This document shows positions 16,205-25,222 of a DNA stretch of 35,006 bases, one piece after another. Source of the stretch: Candidatus Delongbacteria bacterium (GTDB lineage: Bacteria > UBA4055); contig QKDR01000018.1 in assembly GCA_003252515.1 (NCBI GenBank), positions 1-35,006 on the forward strand. Direction: 5' to 3'. The position numbers were made by a program, and so were the translations under genes. Within the stretch, counting starts at the first letter, position 1. Every line of letters begins with the position of its first letter. Below the pieces are notes generated by a model. It had not been told where the DNA came from. It saw only the letters and a program-made list of their open reading frames with translations, and searched no databases.

Positions 16205-18232
16205 ATGTATCTTGAACTAAAATATCCGGGAGTATTTCTTGTATTTCTGACAGCCGCTCTGTATCCGGCAGTCAGATATTATTACCGAGGTGATCATCTA
16301 CGCCGTAATGACTTGATTCTTCTATTTGTTTTAAAGTACTTATTTATATTTTGCCTGGCTCTGTTCATTTTTGAACCGGTATTCAAAATACGTTACGAAG
16401 AACTTGTTCAACAGAAACATATACTTTTATTTGACAATTCCGCTTCCGTCCCTCTTGCTTCGAAAAGGGACTCCTCGGAATTCAGGAATATTTTTAACAA
16501 ATTTTCGAAAGACGCCTCATTCTTATTCTATAAATTCGGTGACGGACTTGACTCCGTGTCTTCAGTTGACAAGCTCGATTATTCCGATAATTTTTCCGGC
16601 ATATCCACTCCTGAGATCAGTAGACTGATAGATGCGACAGCCGGTGAATATAATATAAAATCCGTCATAATATGTACGGACGGGAATTTTACCGATGCCG
16701 ACAATTTTACTCTCAGGAACAATATTAAAACTGATATAATTTACGGAACTGTAAGGATAGAAGCTCCTGACATTTTCATAAAAGACCTCGACTATGAAGA
16801 TAATCCCGTATCGGAATCAGGAAACACTTTCACTGCAGTCATAGGTTACAAAGGTCCTGCACTCTCAGGATATTTCGATCTGAGCATTCTTGAGAAAGGC
16901 AGGAAAATAAAAACTATAAGAAAGAAAATACCTTCCGCAGATACATTTATCAATATTACGTCTGAACTTCCCGATATGACGACCGACCTCAGAGAGTTTG
17001 AATTTATGATCAATCCTCTCGAAAATGAAAAGAATACTTATAACAACAATAAAACAGCTGTTCAGAGGCTGTTAATGTCCTCATCTTCTTATCTTGTAGT
17101 ATCGGATACACCTTCTCTGGATCTTGCTTTTTTTCTTAAACTTCTCAATTCTTCGGGTTACAGCTATGATTTGTTCTATGAGAATGAGATCAAAAAAATC
17201 ACTAATACAAATAAATACAAGGCCCTTATATCTTTTTCACTTCCGGTAAAAGTCTCAGATGAGGTTTTTACGGATCTCGCAGGGAAATTCTCGTCAAAGC
17301 TGTTTTTTACAAATGGTAAAACCGACTTTTACAAACTGAATAAACTAACAGAATCCGGGCTGAACAATTTCAAATATATATTGGCTGAGAACAGTTTGTC
17401 TGAAAACGGACCGGACGCCGGAGGATTTCTTTTGAACAGAGGTTCTGAGACAATTGAACTCTCAGGACTACCCCGACTTGCGTACAACATAGCGTTCATG
17501 CCGGATAAAAATAAATTCGAACCTCTTCTTTCGATCGAAGGTTCAGGTACTGATAAACAACCTGTGCTTTTCATGAGCAAAACTAAAAAACCTTTAACAA
17601 TACTTATCGGGTTCAGCTCGTTCTGGAAGCTTCTTTTTAATGATTCTGATTACAATTTCTCTTCTCTTATGCTGAATATTATTGACCGTATATCTGTGGA
17701 CAGTTCTTCTGACAGGATCAGGATACTTCCGAATAAACAACAGTATTACTCTGGAGAGAAAATAATACTTTCCGGAACTCTTCTTGATGAAAATCTCAGG
17801 CCGGATAAAAATGCCGGAGCTACACTAACAGTAGTTGAGAATGCCTTAAAAACCAAGTTCGTATCTGATAAAAAAGGACTGCTTACAGAATTTTATATTA
17901 CAGAACCCGGTGTGTATACTGCACGGATCAGTTCGGGTGAGAATGAGAACACTATCTCAAAAGATATAAAGCTGAGGATACTGCCTAATGATCTGGAGAC
18001 TGAGAAAACAGGGTCTGACACTTTATTCCTGAAGAATTTCGCACGAACAAGGAACGGACGCGCAGTTCCTCTTGACTCTTCTGAAGCTTTTTTAACCGGT
18101 TATTCAGGCAATTTTGAAACACTCAGACAACAGAAAGAGTTCAGTATCACTAAAAACTTATGGTTCTTTTTTATTACGCTTGCTTTATTTATTGCAGAAC
18201 TCGCTATCAGAAAACATAAAGACCTTTCTTAA
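16205..18232 (+). CDS. Membrane protein with vWA (MIDAS) and GATase-like regions (675 aa)
   Basis: The N-terminus has two transmembrane helices (about 8-26 and 38-58). A von Willebrand factor A-like domain follows. Its MIDAS metal-site motif is DNSAS (D77, S79, S81), a TPEISRLID segment may supply the MIDAS Thr, and CTDGNF carries D159. A beta-sandwich region comes next, then a glutamine-amidotransferase-like Rossmann section starting at SYLVVSDTPSLDLAFFLKLL. A further beta domain leads to a C-terminal helix (about 650-668). This layout is known in uncharacterised membrane proteins of Bacteroidota, Planctomycetota and relatives, often near MoxR/Bat clusters; no MoxR gene is here. No ribosome-binding site is evident. 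The function is unknown; a role in envelope assembly or sensing would be inference. Confidence 0.8.
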   Translation: MYLELKYPGVFLVFLTAALYPAVRYYYRGDHLRRNDLILLFVLKYLFIFCLALFIFEPVFKIRYEELVQQKHILLFDNSASVPLASKRDSSEFRNIFNKFSKDASFLFYKFGDGLDSVSSVDKLDYSDNFSGISTPEISRLIDATAGEYNIKSVIICTDGNFTDADNFTLRNNIKTDIIYGTVRIEAPDIFIKDLDYEDNPVSESGNTFTAVIGYKGPALSGYFDLSILEKGRKIKTIRKKIPSADTFINITSELPDMTTDLREFEFMINPLENEKNTYNNNKTAVQRLLMSSSSYLVVSDTPSLDLAFFLKLLNSSGYSYDLFYENEIKKITNTNKYKALISFSLPVKVSDEVFTDLAGKFSSKLFFTNGKTDFYKLNKLTESGLNNFKYILAENSLSENGPDAGGFLLNRGSETIELSGLPRLAYNIAFMPDKNKFEPLLSIEGSGTDKQPVLFMSKTKKPLTILIGFSSFWKLLFNDSDYNFSSLMLNIIDRISVDSSSDRIRILPNKQQYYSGEKIILSGTLLDENLRPDKNAGATLTVVENALKTKFVSDKKGLLTEFYITEPGVYTARISSGENENTISKDIKLRILPNDLETEKTGSDTLFLKNFARTRNGRAVPLDSSEAFLTGYSGNFETLRQQKEFSITKNLWFFFITLALFIAELAIRKHKDLS

Positions 18233-18249
18233 ATTATTCAGGATTACCG

Positions 18250-19563
18250 ATGGCTAAGAATGAAAAAAACAGCTTCATGTGTTCCGAATGCGGTTACGAT
18301 GCGCCAAAATGGCTGGGTAAATGTCCGTCCTGCGGTGTGTGGGGATCATTTAAGGAATTCAGAAAGTCGAAAAAAGACATGCCTTCACAGATCGGGAACG
18401 ACACATCGAAACCTGTTTTCCTAAAAGATATAATATCCGAAGCAACTGAAAGGCTTATTTCCGGAATCACAGAACTCGACAGGGTGCTGGGCGGCGGCTG
18501 TCTTAGGGGAATGGCTTCTCTGATCGGCGGAGATCCCGGTATAGGTAAATCTACACTTATGCTCAAATACCTCTCAAATTTGCAGTCGCGCGGTCTTAAA
18601 ACGCTTTACGTTTCCGGTGAGGAATCTCCTCATCAGATCAGGAACCGGGCTGAAAGAATAGGAGCTTCATCCGGAGATATGAACATTTTCTGTGAAAATG
18701 ATATAAGGAACATCATTACGTGGATAGACGAGAACAGGCCTGATGTGGTTGTAATTGATTCGGTACAGACCGTCTGTGATCCTTCGGACGATACTTCTCC
18801 GGGATCGCCGGGTCAGGTAAGATCTTCTGCATCAAGGATAATTACGGCCGCTAAGAAACTTGATTTCTGTTTGTTTATAATCGGGCACGTTACAAAAGAG
18901 GGATTCATAGCCGGCCCCAAGATGATCGAGCACATGGTAGATGCGGTACTCTATTTCGAGGGCGACAGATTTCACGGATTCAGGATACTCAGAACTGTCA
19001 AGAACCGTTTCGGATCCACTAACGAGATCGGACTTTTCGAAATGAGGCCGGAAGGCCTTATTGAAGTAACGAACCCGTCCAGTTATTTTCTTAATGAAAA
19101 AACACTGGGAACACCGGGCGCTTCCATAGCGGCGACAATGGAAGGCACACGGCCTCTGCTGATCGAGATCCAGGCCCTTGTGACGTCCCCAAGCTTCGGT
19201 AACCCGCAGAGGAACTGTGTAGGTTTTGATCTGAAAAGGCTCAACAAGATAATAGCGGTCTTAGATAAGAAGATCGGACTGTCAATATCAGGTCAGGATG
19301 TATTCCTTAACGTAACAGGCGGCGCCAAACTTACAGACCCCGGAGCTGACGTGTCTGTCGCCGTATCACTGATTTCATCCTTCAGAAATTTCTCTATCCC
19401 TCTCAGGAGTGTATTCTTCGGAGAGATAGGTCTTAACGGCGAGATCAGGCCCGTATCCGGATCTGATTCCAGGATATCCGAAAGCATTAAGCTCGGTTTC
19501 GAAAAAATATATTCACCGTCATCTGTAAATGATCTTACTGAACTGATCAGCATGATACTTTAG
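18250..19563 (+). CDS. radA: DNA repair protein RadA
   Basis: RecA-family ATPase and helicase that processes branched recombination intermediates. All diagnostic parts are visible in 437 residues. There is an N-terminal C4 zinc finger (C11, C14, C25, C28), and the Walker A motif GDPGIGKST ends at residue 102. The RadA-specific KNRFG motif is at 251-255, and a C-terminal Lon-protease-like domain contains GGAKLTDPGADVSVAVSL. It starts 17 bases after the vWA-protein stop with a CAGGA ribosome-binding site, so it is probably in the same transcript as priA and the two membrane-protein genes. No terminator is evident downstream. Confidence 0.97.
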   Translation: MAKNEKNSFMCSECGYDAPKWLGKCPSCGVWGSFKEFRKSKKDMPSQIGNDTSKPVFLKDIISEATERLISGITELDRVLGGGCLRGMASLIGGDPGIGKSTLMLKYLSNLQSRGLKTLYVSGEESPHQIRNRAERIGASSGDMNIFCENDIRNIITWIDENRPDVVVIDSVQTVCDPSDDTSPGSPGQVRSSASRIITAAKKLDFCLFIIGHVTKEGFIAGPKMIEHMVDAVLYFEGDRFHGFRILRTVKNRFGSTNEIGLFEMRPEGLIEVTNPSSYFLNEKTLGTPGASIAATMEGTRPLLIEIQALVTSPSFGNPQRNCVGFDLKRLNKIIAVLDKKIGLSISGQDVFLNVTGGAKLTDPGADVSVAVSLISSFRNFSIPLRSVFFGEIGLNGEIRPVSGSDSRISESIKLGFEKIYSPSSVNDLTELISMIL

Positions 19564-19581
19564 CTGTAAGGAAATTACGGC

Positions 19582-19610
19582 TTGACAATTCAGGCTCGGA
19601 TGTTTATATT
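19582..19610 (+). promoter_or_regulatory. Promoter of nnrE/nnrD-rel, with a long leader
   Basis: A perfect TTGACA (19582-19587), a 17-base spacer and TATATT (19605-19610, five of six bases). The predicted transcript starts near 19617, leaving about 120 untranslated bases before the ATG at 19740. The 176-base gap between radA and this gene holds no other feature I can name, apart from a short AGTTC-T-GAACT dyad at 19656-19666. Confidence 0.65.
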
Positions 19611-19739
19611 GTTTATCTGTGCTGGCCGCCGGATTTTTTATGTACGATTATTATTAGTTCTGAACTGTTATAGCTTTTAAAGGTTTTCGTGCGGTAATCA
19701 CTTTAGTTTAGGTTTAAAAAATACTCAGGGACGTATACC

Positions 19740-21293
19740 ATGAAAAAACTTGTTACATCCGAGATCATGAAACAACTTGATAAACTTGCTGCAGAAGAAC
19801 ACGGTATAAGTAATTCCGTACTGATGGAAAATGCGGGAAAAAGTGTTTTTGAATTCATAAAGAAATATGAGAACGATCTTTCGGGAAAGAAATTTGCGGT
19901 AGTTTGCGGAAAGGGCAATAACGGAGGAGACGGATTCATAACTGCTTATTCACTTATTTCTGATGGTGCTGAAGTTAAAATCACCGTACTGGCCGGGAAA
20001 AATGATCTTTCTGCTGATTCAAAGAACGCTTACACGAAACTCGCAAAAAAGACAAAAGATATCTCCTTTATTGAATCTGTTTCGGATTTCAGCCTTAAGG
20101 GAGATGAGATAGTTATAGATGCGATCTTCGGTACAGGTTTTAATTCAAATCCTGAAGGCCTTTTTTATGAAGTTATAAAAATGATCAATGAGTCTGAGTG
20201 TAAAGTTTACTCAATAGACATTCCTTCATGCATCCACGGAACTACCGGCAATGCCGAAGATATAGCTGTTTTTGCGGATCATACTATTACTCTCGGTTAC
20301 GCTAAGATCGGTCTTTATATTAATGACGGTTATACGCATTCCGGTGTTATTGACATTGCTGACATAGGATTACCGGCGGAACTCGATGAAGAAATACTTG
20401 AAACCCGGATGCTTATGGAAGAAAGTGACGCTCTGGGCGTTTACAAAAAAAGGAATCTTACGAGTGAAAAAAAGGATTTCGGTAAAATATTCAATTTTGC
20501 AGGCTCACTGTCCATGCCCGGAGCGGCGGCGCTTTCGTCAATAGCCGCACTGAGAGCGGGAAGCGGCCTGATCAAACTCGGTATCCCTATGAACATATCA
20601 GCCTCTGTTTCGACAGTATATCCGGAAATCATGACCATACCGCTCGGTTATGCGCAGCCCGGCTTCACTTCAATGATGGCCGAAAAAGATGTTCTTAAAG
20701 GATACAGATGGGCTGACGCCGTGCTTGTGGGACCGGGACTGTCCGTCCACCCCGAAACTAAGAAAGTGATCAAAAAACTTATTCAGAAATTCGACGGAGT
20801 AAAGCCGGCAGTACTAGATGCTGATGCACTGAACACTCTGGCTGAATCCCCTGAGATGCTGGAAGATTTCAATAACAATATCATAATTACCCCGCACAAC
20901 GGCGAGATGGCCAGACTGTGTCAAACCAGCAAGGAGCTGTTCCTTCTGAACAGGCTCGAGATCACAACTCAGAAAGCAATCGACTGGAAATGCTGTATCG
21001 TCCTGAAAGGTGCACCGACGATCGTCGCCTTCCCTGACGGAAAAGTCCTTATACACATCAATAAAAATCCCGGTATGGCCACAGGCGGTATGGGAGATCT
21101 TCTTGCAGGCATTCTGGTAAGCCTTCTGGGTCAGAAGATAAGCCCGGACAAAGCTGTCGTGACAGGTCTTTTCGTTCATTCTACAGCCGCCCGCATCGCT
21201 ACTGACAAATTAGGTGAAGCAAGTGTGCTGCCTTCTGATGTCGCTTCAGAAATTCCGGCTGCCGTAAAACGCCTGTCCCAGACCGCGCTGTAA
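19740..21293 (+). CDS. nnrD: Bifunctional NAD(P)H-hydrate epimerase / ADP-dependent dehydratase
   Basis: Metabolite-repair enzyme that restores damaged NADH and NADPH: the N-terminal YjeF domain epimerises R-NAD(P)HX to S-NAD(P)HX, and the C-terminal kinase-like domain dehydrates it using ADP. The 517-residue length matches the fused form. The N-domain shows SVLMENAG, GKGNNGGDGF and VIDAIFGTGF. The C-domain shows FAGSLSMPGAAALS, VLVGPGLS, VLDADALN, TPHNGEM and the nucleotide-binding NPGMATGGMGDLLAG. The ribosome-binding site is a modest GGGA about nine bases upstream. The rel gene follows 20 bases later and is likely cotranscribed. The epimerase half is often called nnrE. Confidence 0.95.
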   Translation: MKKLVTSEIMKQLDKLAAEEHGISNSVLMENAGKSVFEFIKKYENDLSGKKFAVVCGKGNNGGDGFITAYSLISDGAEVKITVLAGKNDLSADSKNAYTKLAKKTKDISFIESVSDFSLKGDEIVIDAIFGTGFNSNPEGLFYEVIKMINESECKVYSIDIPSCIHGTTGNAEDIAVFADHTITLGYAKIGLYINDGYTHSGVIDIADIGLPAELDEEILETRMLMEESDALGVYKKRNLTSEKKDFGKIFNFAGSLSMPGAAALSSIAALRAGSGLIKLGIPMNISASVSTVYPEIMTIPLGYAQPGFTSMMAEKDVLKGYRWADAVLVGPGLSVHPETKKVIKKLIQKFDGVKPAVLDADALNTLAESPEMLEDFNNNIIITPHNGEMARLCQTSKELFLLNRLEITTQKAIDWKCCIVLKGAPTIVAFPDGKVLIHINKNPGMATGGMGDLLAGILVSLLGQKISPDKAVVTGLFVHSTAARIATDKLGEASVLPSDVASEIPAAVKRLSQTAL

Positions 21294-21313
21294 ACACTTT
21301 TACGGGAGAAACA

Positions 21314-23443
21314 ATGCCTTCAATTTACGATACTCAGATCGAAAACGTAATTTCCAAGCTTGAAGCTACCGGACAGCAGGTCAATTCAGAGTTGATTCGC
21401 CGCGCATACAATTTTGCTGCCGATGCCCATAAAAATGTTTACAGGAGAAGCGGTAAGCCGTATATCGAACACCCTGTTGAAGTCTCGCTTATACTTTCAG
21501 AGCTCAAAGTAGACGATATTACAGTCGCCGCCGCCCTTCTGCATGATGTTGTAGAAGATACTGACGTATCCGGGCTTGAAATAAAAGAAAAGTTCGGAGA
21601 CACGATCTACGAGATAGTCAACGGCGTGACAAAGATAAACGAGATATATTACGATACTTTTGAAGAAAAACAGTCCGAGAATTACAGAAAGCTGATAATA
21701 AGTATGATAAAAGACCTGAGAGTGATCATTATCAAATTCGCCGACAGGATCCACAACATGCGTACGATTAAATTCATGAAGCCCGAAAAACAGAAGAAGA
21801 TCGCAAGAGAAACACTTGATATTTACGCTCCTTTGGCCTACCGTCTGGGTATGTATAAGATCAAGAACGAGCTTGAAGACAGATCTTTTGAAATTCTCGA
21901 TCCTGAGAATTATACGCTGATCAGCACAAAGATCAGGGACTCGCATGAATCAATGGAAGCATACATCTCAAGAATAACTCCGATCATACTGAACGAACTT
22001 GAAAAGAAAAACATTAAGGCATCTGTTAGCGGAAGGATAAAACATCTTTATTCGATCTATACTAAACTTACAGGCAGAAAAAAAAGTTTTGAGGAGATCC
22101 TCGATATAATCGCCCTCAGAATAGTGATCCCGGATGACGGTGACTGCTACAATATATTAAGCATAGTTCATCAGCTTTTTATGCCGATCCAGGGTATGTT
22201 CAATGACTATATAGCAGCCCCGAAGGAGAACGGTTATCAGTCCCTTCATACAAAAGTTGTTTTTGAAAACAAAGTTATCGAGATACAGATCAGAACTAAC
22301 AAAATGCACGAAGTAGCCGAATTCGGTCTCGCCGCCCACTGGAGATATAAGGGCTCTAACAATGAAGATATTCATGCAATAGACGAATATATTACAAAAC
22401 TGAGGAACATCCTTCAGGAAAGTTTTGAGGCTACCGATCCTAAAGAGATTCTTGAAGAGCTTAAGATCAATCTGATATCCGGAGAGATATTTGTATTCAC
22501 ACCAAAGAAAGACCTGATAACTCTCCCCGTGGGATCTACTCCGGTGGATTTTGCCTATAAGATCCATGAAAATATCGGCAACAGGTGTATCGCGGCAAAG
22601 AGAGGCGGTAAGATCATACCTCTGTCCACTCAGCTCGAGAACGGTGATATTATTGAGATCATTACTTCGCCCAAATCCTCCCCCAGCTACAACTGGCTCA
22701 GATTCGCCAAAAGTTCCAGAGCCCGAACGTCTATCAAGCACTTCCTGAGAAGAGAAGAAGAATATAAAACTGTAAAACTGGGAAGGGAGATATTCACCAA
22801 TGAGATCGCAAAATATAATCTTAAGATCGAAAAAAGTATCGTCCAGCACGTTCTCAAAGCATTCGGATTCCAGGCCCCCGAAGACTTTTATAAAGCTGTG
22901 GGTAACGGCGAGATCAGGCCGAATCAGTTCATAAGAAAGATCAGTTCTTTTAAAAAAGAAAGCCTTATTACCAGACTTGTTCAGAAGATAATCGTAAAAT
23001 CACCTAAGAATTTCGTACCGGAAGAGCATGACAAATCAGTTAACATCGAGTACGCGACATGTTGCCATCCACTTCCAGGTGATTCAATAGTCGGTCATAA
23101 GACCGATGACGGCAAGCTGATCATCCATATTTCGAACTGCTCGGTTGTAGGATCAATAGATCCTTCAAAGCTTGTGAATACAAACTGGGATGTAGATCAG
23201 AATGAGGATTTCGAGGTAAGTTTTAAAATAGCCGGAGAAGACCGCCCGAACCTTTTATATGAAATGATCAAAGTTATAAATTCACTAGAGATAAATCTTT
23301 CTTCGATAGAGATCAAAGTAGAGAATTCTATCGCTACAGGATCTTTCACCGGACGAGTAAAAAACCTTAATCATTTTATAAAACTCAGAAAAAAACTATT
23401 CGGAATAAGAGGCGTTCTTTCTATAGAAAGGTTCATTCAGTAG
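21314..23443 (+). CDS. Rel/SpoT-family (p)ppGpp synthetase/hydrolase
   Basis: Long RSH enzyme of 709 residues controlling the stringent-response alarmone. The N-terminal HD hydrolase domain has YIEHP, LLHDVVEDT (H77, D78, E81, D82) and FADRIHNMRT, so hydrolase residues are intact. The synthetase domain has GRIKHLYSIYTKL, DYIAAPKENGYQSLHTKV and AEFGLAAHWRYKG. TGS lies at about 390-450, followed by a helical domain, a zinc-finger-like CCHPLPGD segment and a C-terminal ACT domain. The segment that reads RxKD in bifunctional enzymes and ExDD in RelA reads MFND at 295-298, so activity balance cannot be assigned by this rule. The GGGAG ribosome-binding site is good. It ends two bases from the convergent pglF-like gene. 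Confidence 0.95.
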   Translation: MPSIYDTQIENVISKLEATGQQVNSELIRRAYNFAADAHKNVYRRSGKPYIEHPVEVSLILSELKVDDITVAAALLHDVVEDTDVSGLEIKEKFGDTIYEIVNGVTKINEIYYDTFEEKQSENYRKLIISMIKDLRVIIIKFADRIHNMRTIKFMKPEKQKKIARETLDIYAPLAYRLGMYKIKNELEDRSFEILDPENYTLISTKIRDSHESMEAYISRITPIILNELEKKNIKASVSGRIKHLYSIYTKLTGRKKSFEEILDIIALRIVIPDDGDCYNILSIVHQLFMPIQGMFNDYIAAPKENGYQSLHTKVVFENKVIEIQIRTNKMHEVAEFGLAAHWRYKGSNNEDIHAIDEYITKLRNILQESFEATDPKEILEELKINLISGEIFVFTPKKDLITLPVGSTPVDFAYKIHENIGNRCIAAKRGGKIIPLSTQLENGDIIEIITSPKSSPSYNWLRFAKSSRARTSIKHFLRREEEYKTVKLGREIFTNEIAKYNLKIEKSIVQHVLKAFGFQAPEDFYKAVGNGEIRPNQFIRKISSFKKESLITRLVQKIIVKSPKNFVPEEHDKSVNIEYATCCHPLPGDSIVGHKTDDGKLIIHISNCSVVGSIDPSKLVNTNWDVDQNEDFEVSFKIAGEDRPNLLYEMIKVINSLEINLSSIEIKVENSIATGSFTGRVKNLNHFIKLRKKLFGIRGVLSIERFIQ

Positions 23444-23445
23444 AT

Positions 23446-25218
23446 TTAGCCGTTAGGATTATGAAGGAACAAAGGTATAATTTCTTTAAGCTTTGATATT
23501 TTATCATCAGTTACCAGCAGTTCGTCTATCTGTCTGTTTAAAAGTTCAAGATCGTATTGTCTTGCCTGTGCTATAGTAATTGAATCGAATTCTGTTTTCT
23601 TATCAGATTCGGATATCAGAAGTTCCTCATACAGCTTCTCACCAGGTCTCAGACCTGTAAATTTGATGTCGATATCTTCTCTTCCTGCAAGACTCAGCAT
23701 GCTCTTTGCGAGATCAAGTATCTTAACGGGTTCACCCATATCAAGAATAAGTATCTCACCTTCTCTTCCTATCGAAGCTGCCTGAAGTACGAGCTGGCAT
23801 GCCTCAGGTATCAGCATGAAATACCTTGTCATTTCGGGATGAGTTATAGTTATAGGACCGCCTTGCTGTATCTGTTTTGTAAATTTCGGGATCACGGAAC
23901 CTGACGACCCAAGAACATTACCGAAACGTACTGAGCAGATCGCAGTTTCATTATGATTCATGTTCTGCGCATACAGTTCGCAGACTCGTTTCGTAGCTCC
24001 CATTACACTTGTAGGACGTACTGCTTTATCTGTTGAAATAAGAACGAATTTCTCGGCATGATATTTAACGGACAGATCGATGCAGTTCTTTGTCCCTATT
24101 ATGTTGTTCGTTATACCTTCGATCACATTATATTCGACCATCGGAACGTGCTTGTATGCGGCTGCATGAATTACGATCTGCGGTCTATACTTATCAAAAG
24201 TTGTTTCAAGATGATCTCTGTCTCTTACGGACTGAAGCACAGGGATCACATTATAATTGCTCAACTCTTCATTTATCAGATAAAGATCATATTCACTGTG
24301 ATCCAATATGACCAGCTGTTCGGCACCAAACTTACAAACCTGCCTGCATATCTCAGAACCTATGCTTCCTCCGCCGCCGGTTACCAGGATATTCTTCCCT
24401 TTAATAAAATTCCTTATTCTTTCTTCGTTAAGATCTTTGGGGTGTCTGGCCAAAAGATCTTTCACGTCTATATTCCTCAACTGAGTAAAAAAACTCTTGT
24501 CCTGAAGAATCTCTTTAAGTGACGGCAATATCCTGATCTCATAAAAATAGGGACTCAGCTCATCGTAAAATTTCCTGATCAACTTCTTATCACTAAGAGA
24601 AGGCATGGCGATCACTAATATATCCCTTTTAGGAAATTTGACTTTTTTTGCCGACTTGATATAGATATCCTTCGTAATGACATTTACTCCCTCAAGAGTC
24701 CTCTGACCTAGTTTATCATCGTCGTCAATAAAACAGACCACACGGAATATCGTATCAGAAAATTCTTCGAACAATTTCTGTCCCGCCTTACCCGCACCGT
24801 ATATAACTGCGGTTTTAGATTTCTTGGCAAGAGAAGTTATATATGCGAATCTATAGGTGAACATAGCGAAATTCTGAAGAAAAAGAAAGAAAATAAGCTC
24901 AAGAAGAAGCATCTTGAATATTATCACGGGATGTTTGAAAACCACGAAAAAGACAGGAAGTGAAAGAAGAAAAACAAGAATACCTATGAGATTTTTTTTC
25001 AGATATGATCTTGCGGTCGACGCCGACCATGATAATTTATAGTCGTTCAGTACTATGAAAGACAATATGATCCTCATAGAGAAAATAAAGATCAAATGGT
25101 TAAGATGAGTATCAAGTCCGAGGAAAGTGATAGCCGAAAAATAGCTGCAGATAGTAAGTGTCAGTGTGACAAGCACTGACAACAATCTCTTATCGGAAGA
25201 TCTCAAAGTGCTGATCAT
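23446..25218 (-). CDS. PglF/FlaA1-like UDP-GlcNAc 4,6-dehydratase (membrane-bound)
   Basis: First step of bacillosamine-type sugar synthesis: UDP-GlcNAc to the UDP-4-keto-6-deoxy sugar. The N-terminal region has four transmembrane helices, then a Rossmann-like domain (VIYGAGKAGQKLFEEF), then the extended SDR catalytic domain with NILVTGGGGSIGSEI. The catalytic set is T396, D397, K398 (STDKA), M406 and K410 (MGATK). Met in place of the usual SDR Tyr is characteristic of this dehydratase family. Length (590) and residue numbers run one ahead of Campylobacter PglF as I remember it, so the match is close. It lies four bases after the aminotransferase stop in a two-gene minus-strand operon. No terminator separates it from rel. 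CapD/WbpM-type enzymes are the alternative name. Confidence 0.93.
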   Translation of the reverse strand: MISTLRSSDKRLLSVLVTLTLTICSYFSAITFLGLDTHLNHLIFIFSMRIILSFIVLNDYKLSWSASTARSYLKKNLIGILVFLLSLPVFFVVFKHPVIIFKMLLLELIFFLFLQNFAMFTYRFAYITSLAKKSKTAVIYGAGKAGQKLFEEFSDTIFRVVCFIDDDDKLGQRTLEGVNVITKDIYIKSAKKVKFPKRDILVIAMPSLSDKKLIRKFYDELSPYFYEIRILPSLKEILQDKSFFTQLRNIDVKDLLARHPKDLNEERIRNFIKGKNILVTGGGGSIGSEICRQVCKFGAEQLVILDHSEYDLYLINEELSNYNVIPVLQSVRDRDHLETTFDKYRPQIVIHAAAYKHVPMVEYNVIEGITNNIIGTKNCIDLSVKYHAEKFVLISTDKAVRPTSVMGATKRVCELYAQNMNHNETAICSVRFGNVLGSSGSVIPKFTKQIQQGGPITITHPEMTRYFMLIPEACQLVLQAASIGREGEILILDMGEPVKILDLAKSMLSLAGREDIDIKFTGLRPGEKLYEELLISESDKKTEFDSITIAQARQYDLELLNRQIDELLVTDDKISKLKEIIPLFLHNPNG

Positions 25219-25222
25219 TCTC

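Noticed and set aside
19621-19640. GGCCGCC followed by T-run as a terminator after radA
   Set aside because: The possible stem is only three pairs with no usable loop, and it lies downstream of the nnrD promoter, so it is not convincing.
22157-22849. 230-codon minus-strand open frame inside rel
   Set aside because: Fully antisense to conserved synthetase and TGS coding sequence; no support as a gene.
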